Notes: generated by a model from the sequence alone, not told the origin. A stretch of 64,000 nucleotides of DNA from Saccharomonospora sp. NB11 (GCF_015910535.1 NZ_JACBJG010000011.1:62001-126000), one strand, 5' to 3'; positions 18,194 through 28,411 are shown, counted from the stretch's first letter. Made by a program: numbers and translations.

Positions 18194-18634
18194 GTGCTCC
18201 AGATTCGCCGTGATCTCGTGGACGCGATCGTCGAGCACGCCCGCCGGGATCACCCGGACGAGGCGTGCGGTGTGATCGCCGGCCCGGACGATGGCACGGA
18301 CCGCCCCGAGCGGTTCATCCCCATGGCCAACGCCGCTCGGTCGCCGACGTTCTACGAGTTCGACTCCACCGACCTTCTCCGGCTGTACCGGGAGATGGAC
18401 TCCCGCGACGAGCGGCCCGTGGTGATCTACCACTCGCACACCGCGACCGAGGCCTATCCCTCGCGTACCGACATCAAGCTGGCGCAGGAGCCGTCGGCGC
18501 ACTACGTGCTGGTGTCGACCCGGGAGCCCGAGACTTACGAGTTCCGGTCGTACCGCATCGTCGACGGTGAGGTCACCGAGGAGGACGTGGAGATCGTCGA
18601 CGAGTACCCGGCCGCCGCCGACGGTGCGCGCTGA
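18194..18634 (+). CDS. mec: Mec-type JAMM metalloprotease (CysO-cysteine peptidase)
   Basis: 146 residues. JAMM zinc-protease residues E23, H80, H82, S90 and D93 are present (DEACGV; YHSHTATEAYPSRTD). In M. tuberculosis, Mec releases cysteine from the CysO-cysteine adduct formed by CysM, and the gene order mec-cysO-cysM is the same here. GTG 18194 is chosen because the leaderless -10 box points to it and M. tuberculosis Mec begins comparably; alternatives are ATG 18185 and GTG 18158. Because the CysO here has two extra C-terminal residues, Mec could also trim CysO (inference). Confidence 0.88.
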   Translation: MLQIRRDLVDAIVEHARRDHPDEACGVIAGPDDGTDRPERFIPMANAARSPTFYEFDSTDLLRLYREMDSRDERPVVIYHSHTATEAYPSRTDIKLAQEPSAHYVLVSTREPETYEFRSYRIVDGEVTEEDVEIVDEYPAAADGAR

Positions 18635-18703
18635 GTCACTCGCGGGAATAGCACTGCCCTCCGGAACGTCTGTTCTGTCGTCAACCCCGAGTGGAGGTAA
18701 CCG

Positions 18704-18982
18704 ATGTCCGTGACCGTCTCCATCCCCACGATCCTGCGCACGCACACCGACGGCGCCAAGACCGTCGAGGCGTCCGGCAAGACCGTGGCCGAGGTGATCG
18801 ACGACCTCGACGCCAACTACGGCGGTATCAAGGAGCGCTTGGTCAAGGACGACAAGCTGCACCGGTTCATCAACGTCTACGTCAACGACGAGGACGTCCG
18901 GTTCGAGGGCGGGCTCGACGCCACGGTGTCCGACGGCGACACCGTGACGATCCTTCCGGCCGTCGCCGGCGGCGCACGGTAG
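18704..18982 (+). CDS. cysO: CysO sulfur-carrier protein (ubiquitin-like, MoaD/ThiS fold)
   Basis: 92 residues, nearly superimposable on mycobacterial CysO: VSIPTILRTHT near the start, INVYVNDEDVRF in the middle and VTILPAVAGG at the end. The Gly-Gly that must become a thiocarboxylate is G89-G90, but two residues, Ala-Arg, follow it, so a trimming step is expected. AGGTAA lies 7 nt upstream of the ATG at 18704. It carries sulfide for CysM-dependent cysteine synthesis. Confidence 0.92.
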   Translation: MSVTVSIPTILRTHTDGAKTVEASGKTVAEVIDDLDANYGGIKERLVKDDKLHRFINVYVNDEDVRFEGGLDATVSDGDTVTILPAVAGGAR

Positions 18983-18986
18983 GTAG

Positions 18987-19943
<957 letters not shown>

Positions 19944-19987
19944 CGGTTCAGGGTTTTCACCCGAGGCGCCGTGCCCCTGTGCGCGAT

Positions 19988-19993
19988 TAACCT
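19988..19993 (+). promoter_or_regulatory. Candidate leaderless -10 box (TAACCT) for the rhomboid gene
   Basis: TAACCT is 6 nt before the GTG at 20000. It suggests that rhomboid-murI-PDE form a transcript separate from cysM. Confidence 0.4.
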
Positions 19994-19999
19994 GCAGGC

Positions 20000-20674
20000 G
20001 TGGACTTCTCCGGCGCTTCCTCCCCGACTCCGTCGACTCGTCGCCCGCAACGGGATCCGGCGAGACGCGTGATTCCCCGCAAGCCGTTGACGGCCGCGGT
20101 GGTGGCGGTGTCGTTCCTCGCGCTGCTCTACGTCGTGGAGCTGGTGGACGTCGTGCTGCCGATGGACCTCGACCGCAACGGCATCGTCGCGCGCTCGCTC
20201 GACGGACTCGACGGCGTGGTGTGGGCGCCTCTGCTGCACGCCGACTGGGCACACCTGCTCGCGAACTCGTGGCCGGTGGCCGTGTTCGCCTTCCTGGCGA
20301 TGGCGGGCGGTGTCGGTCAGTGGGTGGTGGTCACGGCCACGATCTGGGTCGTGGGCGGACTCGGGGTGTGGCTCACAGCTCCCGAGCACACGGTGACGGT
20401 GGGCGCGTCCGGCCTGGCGTTCGGCTGGCTGGCATTCCTGCTCGTGCGCGGTGTGTTCTCGCGCAGCGTCGCGCAACTCGCGGTGGCGGTCGTATTGCTC
20501 GTGCTGTGGGGCGGGATGCTCTGGGGCGTGTTCCCGGGCACGCCAGGTGTGTCGTGGCAGGGACATCTGTTCGGTGCGGCGGGCGGTGTGCTCGCAGCCT
20601 GGTTGGTGGCGCGTGCCGACCGGCCGACGAGGTCGACGGGGACGGCGAACCGGCCGGGTAGTCTCGGCGCGTGA
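20000..20674 (+). CDS. Rhomboid-family intramembrane serine protease
   Basis: 224 residues, about six transmembrane helices. The catalytic dyad is Ser137 in GASGLAFG and His189 in [12 protein letters not shown], with the upstream [11 protein letters not shown] motif also kept. Positional equivalent of Rv1337. Substrates unknown. The GTG at 20000 is supported by the leaderless -10 box; the gene overlaps murI by 4 bp. Confidence 0.9.
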   Translation: MDFSGASSPTPSTRRPQRDPARRVIPRKPLTAAVVAVSFLALLYVVELVDVVLPMDLDRNGIVARSLDGLDGVVWAPLLHADWAHLLANSWPVAVFAFLAMAGGVGQWVVVTATIWVVGGLGVWLTAPEHTVTVGASGLAFGWLAFLLVRGVFSRSVAQLAVAVVLLVLWGGMLWGVFPGTPGVSWQGHLFGAAGGVLAAWLVARADRPTRSTGTANRPGSLGA

Positions 20675-21468
20675 CCACGCCCCGCTCCACGCTTGCCCCG
20701 ATCGGGATCTTCGACTCCGGTGTCGGCGGGTTGACGGTCGCGCGCGCCGTGGCCGACCAACTGCCGGCCGAACGACTGCGTTACGTGGGGGACACCCGCC
20801 ACGCCCCGTACGGCCCGTTGCCCATCGCGCGGGTGCGGGAGCTGGCGCTGACCGCTCTCGACGGTCTCGTCGAGGACGGGGTGAAGGCGCTCGTGATCGC
20901 GTGCAACACCGCGTCCGCGGCGTGTCTGCGGGACGCGCGGGAGCGCTACGACATCCCGGTGTTCGAAGTCGTGCTCCCCGCGGCGCGGCGGGCTGCCGCG
21001 ACAACCCGCAACGGCCGGGTGGGACTCATCGGCACGGAAGGCACGGTCCGCTCCGGCGCCTACGACGACGCACTGGCCGCCACGGACGTCACGCTCACCA
21101 GCGTGGCCTGCCCACGGTTCGTCGAGTTCGTCGAGCGGGGCAACACCTCGGGCAGGCAGGTTCTCGGGCTCGCCCAGGTTTATCTCGAACCGCTGCTGCG
21201 CGCCGGGGTCGACACGCTGATCCTGGGATGCACGCACTACCCGCTGCTCACGGGCGTGATCCAGGCGGTCATGGGGCCGGACGTCACCCTCGTGTCGAGC
21301 GCGGAGGAGACGGCCAAGGACGTCGTGCGCGTGCTCACCGAGCGGGACCTGCTCGCCGAGCGAACCGACGCGCCTCGGCACGAGTTCCTCGCCACCGGAC
21401 CGGCGGAGCCGTTCGCGAAGCTCGCTCGCCGATTCATGGGATTCGGGACAGTGCTCGCCGCCACGTGA
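20671..21468 (+). CDS. murI: Glutamate racemase
   Basis: 265 residues. It makes D-glutamate for peptidoglycan. Motifs: [13 protein letters not shown] near the N-terminus, CNTASAA with the first catalytic Cys, and LGCTHYPLL with the second. The GTG at 20671 overlaps the rhomboid stop. Counterpart of Rv1338. Confidence 0.95.
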   Translation: MTTPRSTLAPIGIFDSGVGGLTVARAVADQLPAERLRYVGDTRHAPYGPLPIARVRELALTALDGLVEDGVKALVIACNTASAACLRDARERYDIPVFEVVLPAARRAAATTRNGRVGLIGTEGTVRSGAYDDALAATDVTLTSVACPRFVEFVERGNTSGRQVLGLAQVYLEPLLRAGVDTLILGCTHYPLLTGVIQAVMGPDVTLVSSAEETAKDVVRVLTERDLLAERTDAPRHEFLATGPAEPFAKLARRFMGFGTVLAAT

Positions 21469-21495
21469 GTGGGGCGCGGCGCCGTCGGTCGTGGC

Positions 21496-22281
21496 ATGGT
21501 GTTGATCGTGCGACTGACGATCCTCGGCTGTTGTGGCAGCTTTCCCGGTCCCGATTCGGCCGCGTCCGGCTATCTGGTGGAGGCCGAGGGCTTCCGACTA
21601 GGACTGGATTTCGGCAACGGCACGCTGGCCCGGCTGCAGACGGTGTGCGACCCGTTCGACCTCGACGCGCTCGTGCTCTCACACCTGCATCCCGACCACT
21701 GCGCCGATTTCAGCGCACTCACGGTCTACCGCCGCTACCACCCGTGGCCGCCCTACGACCCGAGGCAGCGCCGGCTTCCCGTGCACGCGCCGCACGAGGC
21801 GCCGAGCAGGCTCGCCAACGCCTACGCGCCGCACGAGGCCGAGCGGCTGGAGACCGACCTGTCGGACGTCTTCGACTTCCAGCCACTCGTGAGTCGTGAG
21901 CCGCGCACCCTCGGCCCGTTCGAGGTGACCCCGGTGCCCGTGGCCCACCCGACGGAGGCGTACGGGGTGCGGGTCAGGCACGGCGACGTCACCCTCGCGT
22001 ACACGGGAGACACCGGCCCGTGCGCGGAACTCGACGAACTCGCCGACGGCGTGGACGTGCTGCTGAGCGAGGCGAGCTGGACCGACGGGCCGGACCGCCC
22101 CGGGGGCCTGCACCTGTCCGGTGCGCAGGCCGGGGCACTGGCCGCCCGCGCGGGGGTCGGACGGTTGCTGCTCACGCACGTTCCGCCGTGGGCGGACGGC
22201 GACGCCATCCTGGCCGAGGCGCGGGCGGCGTTCGACGGCCCCGTCGAGCGGGTCACGCAGGGCGCCGTCTACGACATCTGA
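21496..22281 (+). CDS. MBL-fold phosphodiesterase (Rv1339 type)
   Basis: 261 residues of the metallo-beta-lactamase superfamily with the HxHxDH zinc motif in LSHLHPDHCADF, then VAHPTEAYGVR, AYTGDTGPC, LSEASW and LTHVPPW. Rv1339, its M. tuberculosis counterpart in the same position, has been described as an atypical class II cAMP phosphodiesterase. The ATG at 21496 and GTG 21508 are both plausible starts; GTG 21469 gives an unlikely N-terminus. Confidence 0.87.
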   Translation: MVLIVRLTILGCCGSFPGPDSAASGYLVEAEGFRLGLDFGNGTLARLQTVCDPFDLDALVLSHLHPDHCADFSALTVYRRYHPWPPYDPRQRRLPVHAPHEAPSRLANAYAPHEAERLETDLSDVFDFQPLVSREPRTLGPFEVTPVPVAHPTEAYGVRVRHGDVTLAYTGDTGPCAELDELADGVDVLLSEASWTDGPDRPGGLHLSGAQAGALAARAGVGRLLLTHVPPWADGDAILAEARAAFDGPVERVTQGAVYDI

Positions 22282-22297
22282 CGACATCCGAGGACGC

Positions 22298-22942
22298 TCA
22301 GCGCGCCCGTAGCAGCAGCCGCGCGCGGCGGAACCGTTCGTCGTCGTGGGGTTCGCGCAGCATGCGGCCGATCTCGTCGAACCCGGCCTCGGCAGCCAGC
22401 GTGGCGATCTCGTCGACCGGCCACCGGTAGGCGGTCACCACCTTGTGGTCGAACGGCGTGACCGGGTCCTGCTCGGACTCGAAGAACGCGAGCATCAGGG
22501 TTCCGCCGCGCATCACCGTGCGGCGGAACGCGGCGAGGTAGGACGGGACCTCGTGCGGCGGGAGGTGGATGAGCGAGTACTCGGACACCACCCCGCCCAG
22601 CGAGCCGTCAGGCACCGCCAGTGCATCCATCGACCCCACCTCGAAGCGCAGGTGCGGGTAACGCTCGCGGGCGATCGCGATCATCGACGGGGACAGGTCC
22701 ACTCCGAAGACGCTCAACCCGAGCGTGTGCAGGTGCGCGGCGACGTAGCCGGGGCCGCACCCGACGTCGGCGACCGGAGCGCCGGACGGCGTGTACTCGG
22801 CGAAGGCCGCGAACATCGCGCGGTCGAGAGGAAAACCGTCGAGTCCGTCGCGAACGAAGTCGGCGTACTGGACGGCGACGGAGTCGTAGGCGTCGGCCGT
22901 CGTGCGGAGATGCGAGCGGAGAGGGGAGGACGTGTCGGTCAC
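22298..22942 (-). CDS. SAM-dependent methyltransferase (class I)
   Basis: 214 residues. Class I Rossmann methyltransferase: motif [16 protein letters not shown], motif II VFGVDLS, then [20 protein letters not shown] and [10 protein letters not shown]-terminal [23 protein letters not shown] resembles small-molecule or tellurite-type methyltransferases. Substrate unknown. The GTG at 22942 is chosen because a TAGTGT box lies 8 nt upstream; the upstream extension would run through the divergent rph promoter. Absent from the mycobacterial version of this locus. Confidence 0.83.
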   Translation of the reverse strand: MTDTSSPLRSHLRTTADAYDSVAVQYADFVRDGLDGFPLDRAMFAAFAEYTPSGAPVADVGCGPGYVAAHLHTLGLSVFGVDLSPSMIAIARERYPHLRFEVGSMDALAVPDGSLGGVVSEYSLIHLPPHEVPSYLAAFRRTVMRGGTLMLAFFESEQDPVTPFDHKVVTAYRWPVDEIATLAAEAGFDEIGRMLREPHDDERFRRARLLLRAR

Positions 22943-23069
22943 GCGTCGCGACACTAGCCCGCGATGCCGTCCCCCGTCGGTGGTTCCGGCGAACTCGCAG
23001 CGTGCGGTCGACGTGGTCGGCGCCACGAACGGGTCATGCCCTTGTCACCCCTCGTTCGGGCATGGTCAC

Positions 23070-23075
23070 TAGGCT
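23070..23075 (+). promoter_or_regulatory. Candidate leaderless -10 box (TAGGCT) for rph
   Basis: TAGGCT is 7 nt before the GTG at 23083. It is divergent from the methyltransferase promoter, and both share a short intergenic region. Confidence 0.4.
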
Positions 23076-23082
23076 GCCAGGC

Positions 23083-23859
23083 GTGGTGCGACAAGACGGC
23101 AGGAACGACGACCAGCTCCGCGACGTGCGAATCACGCGCGGTTTCCAGCAGTGGCCGGCGGGCTCGGTGCTCGTCGAGTTCGGCAACACCAGGGTGTTGT
23201 GCGCGGCGAGCGTCACCGAGGGCGTGCCGCGATGGCGGGCCGGATCGGGCCTGGGCTGGGTGACCGCCGAGTACGCCATGCTCCCGTCCGCCACCCACAC
23301 GCGTGGCGACCGCGAGTCGATCAAGGGGCGGGTCGGTGGCCGCACCCACGAGATCAGCAGGTTGATCGGGCGGTCCCTGCGCTCGTGCATCGACCTGGCG
23401 GCGTTGGGCGAGAACACGATCGTGATCGACTGCGACGTGATCCAGGCCGACGGCGGCACCCGCACGGCCGCGATCACGGGCGGCTACGTCGCGCTGGCCG
23501 ACGCCATCACCTGGCTCGGCGCGGCCGGTCGGCTGGCGGACCCGCAGCCGTTGTCCGCGGCCGTGTCGGCGGTCAGCGTGGGCGTCGTGGACGGCCGGGT
23601 GCGTCTCGACCTGCCCTACGAGGAGGACTCCCGAGCCGAGGTCGACATGAACGTCGTCGCCACCGACACGGGCACGCTCATCGAGGTGCAGGGCACCGGT
23701 GAGGGCGCCACGTTCACTCGGTCCACTCTGGACAAGATGCTCGACCTCGCGCAGGCGGGCTGCGCCGAACTCGCCCGCATCCAGGCCGAGGCGCTCGCCG
23801 CCCCGTACCCCGGTGAGCTGCCGGAGCCCGCGCCCGCGAAGAAGAAGGGGTCCAAGTGA
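23083..23859 (+). CDS. rph: Ribonuclease PH
   Basis: 258 residues. 3'-5' phosphorolytic exoribonuclease trimming tRNA 3' ends. Family motifs: [63 protein letters not shown] and [14 protein letters not shown] 23083 (or 23086) is preferred; the frame continues far upstream but only antisense to the methyltransferase. Counterpart of Rv1340; overlaps rdgB by 4 bp. Confidence 0.95.
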   Translation: MVRQDGRNDDQLRDVRITRGFQQWPAGSVLVEFGNTRVLCAASVTEGVPRWRAGSGLGWVTAEYAMLPSATHTRGDRESIKGRVGGRTHEISRLIGRSLRSCIDLAALGENTIVIDCDVIQADGGTRTAAITGGYVALADAITWLGAAGRLADPQPLSAAVSAVSVGVVDGRVRLDLPYEEDSRAEVDMNVVATDTGTLIEVQGTGEGATFTRSTLDKMLDLAQAGCAELARIQAEALAAPYPGELPEPAPAKKKGSK

Positions 23860-24467
23860 CGACCCGCGTGTTGCTGGCCACGCGCAACGCGAAGAAGCTC
23901 ACCGAGCTGCGTCGTATCATCGCCGACGCGGGCGTGGCCGACTTGGAGGTCGTGGGCTTGGCCGACGTCGAACCGTTCGACGAGGCTCCCGAGACCGGCG
24001 CCACCTTCGAGGAGAACGCGCTCGCGAAGGCACGGGACGCGGCCGAGGCCACCGGAATCCCGGCGATCGCCGACGACTCGGGCCTGACCGTGGACGCGTT
24101 GAACGGCATGCCGGGCGTGCTGTCGGCCCGCTGGGCGGGAGCCCACGGCGACGACGAGGCCAACCTCCGGCTGGTGCTCGGGCAGCTCGCCGACGTGCCC
24201 GACGAGCGCAGGGGAGCGGCGTTCGTGTGCGCCGTCGCGCTCGTCACGCCGGGCGCGGACCCGGTGGTGCTGCGGCGGGAATGGCGCGGCACGCTCGTCC
24301 GCGAACCCCGCGGCACCAACGGCTTCGGCTACGACCCGATTTTCGTGCCCGACGGCGAGAGCCGGACCTCGGCGGAACTGGCCCCGGAGGAGAAGGACGC
24401 CGCCTCCCACCGAGGCCAGGCCCTGCGCGCCCTGGTGCCGTACTTGCGGGAGTTGGGTCAGAAGTAG
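23856..24467 (+). CDS. rdgB: dITP/XTP pyrophosphatase (RdgB/HAM1)
   Basis: 203 residues. House-cleaning nucleotide pyrophosphatase that removes dITP and XTP. Signature parts: [42 protein letters not shown], and [14 protein letters not shown] start overlapping the rph stop. Counterpart of Rv1341. Confidence 0.95.
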   Translation: MTTRVLLATRNAKKLTELRRIIADAGVADLEVVGLADVEPFDEAPETGATFEENALAKARDAAEATGIPAIADDSGLTVDALNGMPGVLSARWAGAHGDDEANLRLVLGQLADVPDERRGAAFVCAVALVTPGADPVVLRREWRGTLVREPRGTNGFGYDPIFVPDGESRTSAELAPEEKDAASHRGQALRALVPYLRELGQK

Positions 24468-24470
24468 CCC

Positions 24471-24572
24471 TCAGGACGCCTCGCGCGCGGCCTTGGCCTT
24501 GCGCCTGCTCAACCAGTACTTGGCCGCGCGCTCGGCGATGACGCCGCCCAGCTTCAGCGCGACGTCCTCCAC
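24471..24572 (-). CDS. Possible small protein downstream of the peroxiredoxin gene
   Basis: 33 codons from GTG 24572 reading MEDVALKLGGVIAERAAKY..., then WLSRRKAKAAREAS: an amphipathic helix with a strongly basic end. It lies in the same frame as the bcp gene, directly after its TAG stop (24591-24593), and AGGAGG overlaps that stop. The distance from AGGAGG to GTG is long (14 nt), while a codon ATC sits at the ideal spacing, so the true start is uncertain. Coding-like composition, but too short to be sure. Confidence 0.4.
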   Translation of the reverse strand: MEDVALKLGGVIAERAAKYWLSRRKAKAAREAS

Positions 24573-24590
24573 CCCAGTGATGGTCGCCTC

Positions 24591-25070
24591 CTAGGACGCC
24601 AGCTTCAGGTCCCTCAGCAGCTTCGCGACGTGGCCCGTGGCGCGGACGTTGTACTGCGCCACCGCGATCGTGCCCTCGGGGTCCACGACGAAGGTCGAGC
24701 GGATCACGCCCTGCACGATGCGCCCGTAGTTCTTCTTCTCACCGAAGGCGCCCCACTCGCTGAGCACGGTCTTCTCGGGGTCGGACAGCAGCGGGAACGT
24801 CAGCTTCTCGTTCTCGACGAACTTCGCGAGCTTCTCCGGCTTGTCCGGCGAGATGCCCAGCACTTGGTATCCGGCGTCGTTGAGCTGCGCGAGGTTGTCG
24901 CGGAAGTCGCAGGCCTGCTTGGTGCAGCCGGGCGTGCCCGCGGCGGGGTAGAAGTAGACGACCACGGACTGGCCGCGGAAATCGGACAGCGACACGGAGT
25001 TGCCCTCGCTGTCCGGCAGCGTGAAGTCGGGGGCGGGGTCGCCGGGGGAGAGACGGTTGCGGTCGGTCAT
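24591..25070 (-). CDS. bcp: Thioredoxin-dependent thiol peroxidase (Bcp/PrxQ)
   Basis: 159 residues of the AhpC/TSA superfamily. Peroxidatic Cys49 and resolving Cys54 in GTPGCTKQACDFRD mark an atypical two-Cys PrxQ. It reduces peroxides using thioredoxin. Start ATG 25070. TAG stop followed by AGGAGG, suggesting a translationally linked small downstream gene. Confidence 0.93.
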   Translation of the reverse strand: MTDRNRLSPGDPAPDFTLPDSEGNSVSLSDFRGQSVVVYFYPAAGTPGCTKQACDFRDNLAQLNDAGYQVLGISPDKPEKLAKFVENEKLTFPLLSDPEKTVLSEWGAFGEKKNYGRIVQGVIRSTFVVDPEGTIAVAQYNVRATGHVAKLLRDLKLAS

Positions 25071-25092
25071 GGCCGAAGGGTATCCCGGCGGG

Positions 25093-25635
25093 TCAGGCGG
25101 AGCCGACGAACACCACCTTGGTCGACTTCGCCGAGTCCGGTCGGAGCGTGAGTTCGACGGTCGCGGGCTCGTCGGGGAGCGCGAAGGCGAGAGTCAGCTT
25201 CACGGAGGCGCCCACCACCAGGTCGCGGTCGGCGCCGACGACGCCGTTGTAGCCGCGGGGGATGTCCTGCACCTGCTTGAGCTCGTGGCCGTCGACGGTC
25301 GCGTGCGCGGTCAGGTTGGAGATCCGGTACGGCTTCTGTCCCTCGTTGTAGAGGGTGATGCCGAAGGCCGCGGCACGGTCGGTGCGCGGATAGGCGCTTT
25401 CGCTGGGCTCGAAGACGCTGGGCGAGGAGACGGTGACGACCAGACCGGACGGGAACCGGTGTTCGGAACCGAACTGCAGCGACCTGACCGAGGACGTCGC
25501 TGTGGGCGACGACTGTTGCGGCGAGCCGCCGGTGGCGGACGGCGTGGCGGCTTCGGGGCCGTTGCCCGCCGAGGTGCCACACGCCGTCAGCACGAACGCG
25601 GCCAACAGCGCGGTGACTGCTCTCGCCGTAGACAC
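25093..25635 (-). CDS. Secreted lipoprotein, DUF4352-like
   Basis: 180 residues. Type II signal peptide with lipobox LTAC (Cys19), a Ser/Thr/Pro-rich spacer (20-50), then an immunoglobulin-like beta domain with GLVVTVSSPSVFEPS, GITLYNEGQKPYRISNL and VVGADRDLVVGASVKLTLAF. This pattern fits the DUF4352/telomeric-repeat-like extracellular domain common in Gram-positive lipoproteins. GTG start. Function unknown. Confidence 0.8.
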   Translation of the reverse strand: MSTARAVTALLAAFVLTACGTSAGNGPEAATPSATGGSPQQSSPTATSSVRSLQFGSEHRFPSGLVVTVSSPSVFEPSESAYPRTDRAAAFGITLYNEGQKPYRISNLTAHATVDGHELKQVQDIPRGYNGVVGADRDLVVGASVKLTLAFALPDEPATVELTLRPDSAKSTKVVFVGSA

Positions 25636-25828
25636 AGCTGGCTCCTTGGTCCGATCGCGGGGCGGAGTTGCTCCGTTCGGGCGTGCCGCAGCTCGCCCCC
25701 GTCAACTTTGGCGATCGACGATCGGCCAAGCCAGCCAGGAGAGGGGGTTGAGGCGGAGTCGGAGCCCGCTTGTGTCCTCACCGTGATGCGACGGCCACGG
25801 TCCGGTGAGGGCCGTCACTGCGCGGGCG

Positions 25829-26011
25829 TCAGACCGCGATGGCGAAGACGAGGATGAAGACGGCGAGCCCGGCGAGCCACAGGACGATCAGCCATCCCCA
25901 GTCGCGCCAGGGGTCGACGACTCGGTTGTCCTCACCCGGCACGTAGACGCCGCGTTTCTCGAACCAGTCGGCCCATTCGTCCGGCCAGCGGAGCAGGCGC
26001 CGTCCGACCAT
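25829..26011 (-). CDS. Small single-pass membrane protein
   Basis: 60 residues. N-terminal polar and aromatic part (MVGRRLLRWPDEWADWFEK), then a C-terminal transmembrane helix (about 39-60, WGWLIVLWLAGLAVFILVFA). No known motif. The start ATG 26011 is the only one available. Standing alone between a lipoprotein gene and a divergent transporter component gene. Confidence 0.6.
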   Translation of the reverse strand: MVGRRLLRWPDEWADWFEKRGVYVPGEDNRVVDPWRDWGWLIVLWLAGLAVFILVFAIAV

Positions 26012-26211
26012 GCGTCACCTTCCGTCACGTCACGCAGCGTGTGGCGTTCCTATATTTCAAGTCACCGCCGCCGAAGGCAAGCATCGCGTCAGGTCGTCTC
26101 CGAGGGTGACGCGCCGTCGTTCGTGGTTCCGGTCGAGGATCTACGGTGTTGTCATCCCACGGTCGACCCCGCGGGGCGAACCGGACGGACCCGACGAAGG
26201 AGGGCTCCTCG

Positions 26212-27459
26212 ATGCGAGCGGCAGCGGCGTGGCGGACGGCGGTCGTGGCGGGTGTCGCCGTGACGACGCTGGCCGCGTGCGGTGGGGGGAATGTGCCCTC
26301 CGACGACGGCGGCGGTGCCGACGGTGTGCTGCGGCTCGGGTACGTGCTGCCGGAGACGGGGCCGCTGGCCGCGTTCGGGCCCGCGCAGATCGAGTCGATC
26401 AAACTCGCGGTCGAGGACGTCAACGACGCGGGCGGTGTGCTCGCGCAGCCGATCCCCGAGGTCACCGGGGTGGACGAGGGCGACTCGGCCTCCGCCGCGG
26501 GCCAGGCGGCCGACCGGCTGCTCTCCGCCGGGGTCGACGCGGTCGTCGGTCCGGCGGCGTCGGCGTCGGCACAGTCGGTCATCGACGCCGTGACGGGAGC
26601 CGGGGTGCTCCAGTGCTCGGGTTCGGCCACCGCGTCGTCGGTCGCCGACCGGCCCGACAGCGGCCTGTTCTTCCGTACTGCGCCTGACGACGCTCTCCAA
26701 GCGATCGCCCTGAGCAAGCTGATCAGGGAGGACGGGCACGAACGGGTTGCGATCGTCGCCAGGGACGACGTCGACGGCCGGGGACTGCTCGACGAGACCG
26801 CGAAGAACCTGGAGGCTGCCGGAGCCGCGGTCGTGCTCGGGGAGACCTACGACCCCGCGACGGAGGACTTCGCCCCGCTCGCGACACAGGTGCGGGACGC
26901 GAACGCCGACGCCGTCGTGGTGGTGTCGTTCGACGAGGCGGCGGCTTTGTTGCGAGCACTCGACGACGCCGGTGTCGGACCGCGACAGAACGCCGTCTAC
27001 GGAGCCGACGGGTTGCGGCGGGCCGACCTCGCGACGGAGGTGTCGGATCCCGGGATCGTGGCGGGCTTGAGGGGCACGGCCCCGGCCGTCGCCGACCCTG
27101 GCTACGCCGAGCGGCTTCGTGAGTTCGCCCCCGACGTGACGGACGTGCAGTACGGGGCGCAGGCCTACGACTGCGTCGTCGTCGTGGCGCTCGCGGCGCA
27201 GGCCGCGCAGACCGACAACCCGCTCGTGTTCGCCTCGGAGGTGGGGCGGGTCACCTCGGGTGGCGAGAAGTGCCGGTCGTTCGCCGAGTGCAAGCGCCTT
27301 CTCGACCAGGGACGCGACATCGACTACGACGGCGTCAGCGGGTCCCTCGATGCCATGGGGCAGGACGAACAGGGAACCGCGACGTACGCCGTCTACGGCT
27401 TCGACTCCTCCGGTGTCCTGCGCACCGAGCGGACCGAGCGGGTCTCGACCTCGAACTGA
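26212..27459 (+). CDS. ABC transporter substrate-binding lipoprotein (branched-chain amino acid/LivK type)
   Basis: 415 residues. Lipobox LAAC with Cys23 after a short basic, Ala-rich signal peptide. The mature part is a periplasmic-binding-protein type I fold: LRLGYVLPETGPLAAFGPAQ, DAVVGPAASASAQSV, VAIVARDDVDGRGLLDET and DAVVVVSFDEAAALLRAL. No permease or ATPase gene is adjacent, so it is an orphan receptor here. ATG 26212 follows GAAGGAGG; the longer frame from 26146 is rejected. Confidence 0.88.
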   Translation: MRAAAAWRTAVVAGVAVTTLAACGGGNVPSDDGGGADGVLRLGYVLPETGPLAAFGPAQIESIKLAVEDVNDAGGVLAQPIPEVTGVDEGDSASAAGQAADRLLSAGVDAVVGPAASASAQSVIDAVTGAGVLQCSGSATASSVADRPDSGLFFRTAPDDALQAIALSKLIREDGHERVAIVARDDVDGRGLLDETAKNLEAAGAAVVLGETYDPATEDFAPLATQVRDANADAVVVVSFDEAAALLRALDDAGVGPRQNAVYGADGLRRADLATEVSDPGIVAGLRGTAPAVADPGYAERLREFAPDVTDVQYGAQAYDCVVVVALAAQAAQTDNPLVFASEVGRVTSGGEKCRSFAECKRLLDQGRDIDYDGVSGSLDAMGQDEQGTATYAVYGFDSSGVLRTERTERVSTSN

Positions 27460-27511
27460 CCCGGTCACGGAGGTGACACGGCCGCCGACCGTGGCGACCG
27501 AGGTCGTCCGG

Positions 27512-27724
27512 TAGGGTGGGCGAGTGCCGGGAATGAACCGGTACGCCAGGACGTTGTCCTGAGCAGTCGCAGGTTTTGCGTGTTCGTGTTTTGCACGTCC
27601 GCGAAAGATCGGTGCGGGCGTGTCACGTCTCCTCGCGACAGTGGGAACGGTGGCTGGCTCGACCCCGCGGCTGTGCGGTGGTCGCACGGTGTGACTGCCG
27701 TCACCCTCTCACGAAGGAGACAGC
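27512..27724 (+). promoter_or_regulatory. Probable promoter and long 5' leader of the cold-shock gene
   Basis: A TAGGGT box at 27512-27517 could be the -10 of a transcript with a leader of about 200 nt, as typical of cold-shock genes. The leader has a small perfect hairpin (CAGGAC-gtt-GTCCTG, 27547-27561) and a U/G-rich stretch, and ends with AAGGAG 6-7 nt before the ATG. The role in temperature control is inferred from family behaviour. Confidence 0.4.
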
Positions 27725-27928
27725 ATGACTGAAGGAACCGTGAAGTGGTTCAACAGCGAGAAGGGCTTCGGCTTCATCGCCCCCGATGACGGGAGCGCCG
27801 ACGTCTTCGTGCACTACAGCGAGATCGACGGGCGCGGTTTCCGCAGCCTGGAGGACGGCCAGCGTGTCGCCTTCACCGTCGGTCAGGGCAACAAGGGCCC
27901 GCAGGCCACGGGAGTGCGCGCGCTCTGA
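27725..27928 (+). CDS. cspA: Cold-shock protein (CspA family)
   Basis: 67 residues, one cold-shock domain. RNP1 KGFGFIAP and RNP2 VFVHYSEI nucleic-acid-binding motifs are intact ([17 protein letters not shown] at the start). RNA chaperone. Good Shine-Dalgarno (AAGGAGA) before ATG 27725. Confidence 0.96.
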   Translation: MTEGTVKWFNSEKGFGFIAPDDGSADVFVHYSEIDGRGFRSLEDGQRVAFTVGQGNKGPQATGVRAL

Positions 27929-27936
27929 GTGCACCT

Positions 27937-27972
27937 GCGGGACGCCGCGGAGTGCTCTTCGCGGCGTCCCGC
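27937..27972 (+). terminator. Hairpin terminator after cspA
   Basis: A perfect 13-bp stem (27937-27949 with 27960-27972) and 10-nt loop begin 9 bp after the cspA stop. No U tract. Confidence 0.75.
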
Positions 27973-28011
27973 GCTCGCGACCACCTCACCGTGTCGCACA
28001 GGGAGAAGTAC

Positions 28012-28323
28012 TTGCACTCGACGTCCAATTCCACACCCCACTCGACGCCTGACGAAGGCGCGGCTGACGCGGGCGTGGTTCCGTTCAGCCACATCGTTCA
28101 CGAAGAACCGGTCGACTATCGCGAGCTCGAAGCTCCTCAGGAGACCGGCATCGGCGGCCCCGCGCTGTTCCAGGCGCCTCCCGCGTCCGCGGTGACTCCG
28201 GCCGCCCCACCGGCGACGTCGTCGTCGGCTCCCGGATCGCGCTCATCCGCAGGTCCGAACAACCGGAACAACGGACGGCAGCGCTCGTCGCGCTCGCGTC
28301 GTTCCCGGTCCCGCCGTCGCTGA
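28012..28323 (+). CDS. Hypothetical protein with Arg/Ser-rich tail
   Basis: 103 residues if started at TTG 28012, which has GGGAGA 5 nt upstream; GTG 27991 is an alternative. The first half (VVPFSHIVHEEPVDYRELEAPQ) looks folded or at least conserved, the middle is Pro/Ala/Ser-rich, and the end is a run of Arg and Ser (RSRRSRSRRR), suggesting RNA or DNA binding. Family not recognised. It follows the cspA terminator. Confidence 0.5.
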   Translation: MHSTSNSTPHSTPDEGAADAGVVPFSHIVHEEPVDYRELEAPQETGIGGPALFQAPPASAVTPAAPPATSSSAPGSRSSAGPNNRNNGRQRSSRSRRSRSRRR

Positions 28324-28411
28324 TCGGCGCTCCACGTTCGCGAAGCAGAGAAGTTTCGCATTCCCGGCTAACCTGACCTTTCGGGTCGGTTCGAGTCGGA
28401 GAGGTGATGAC

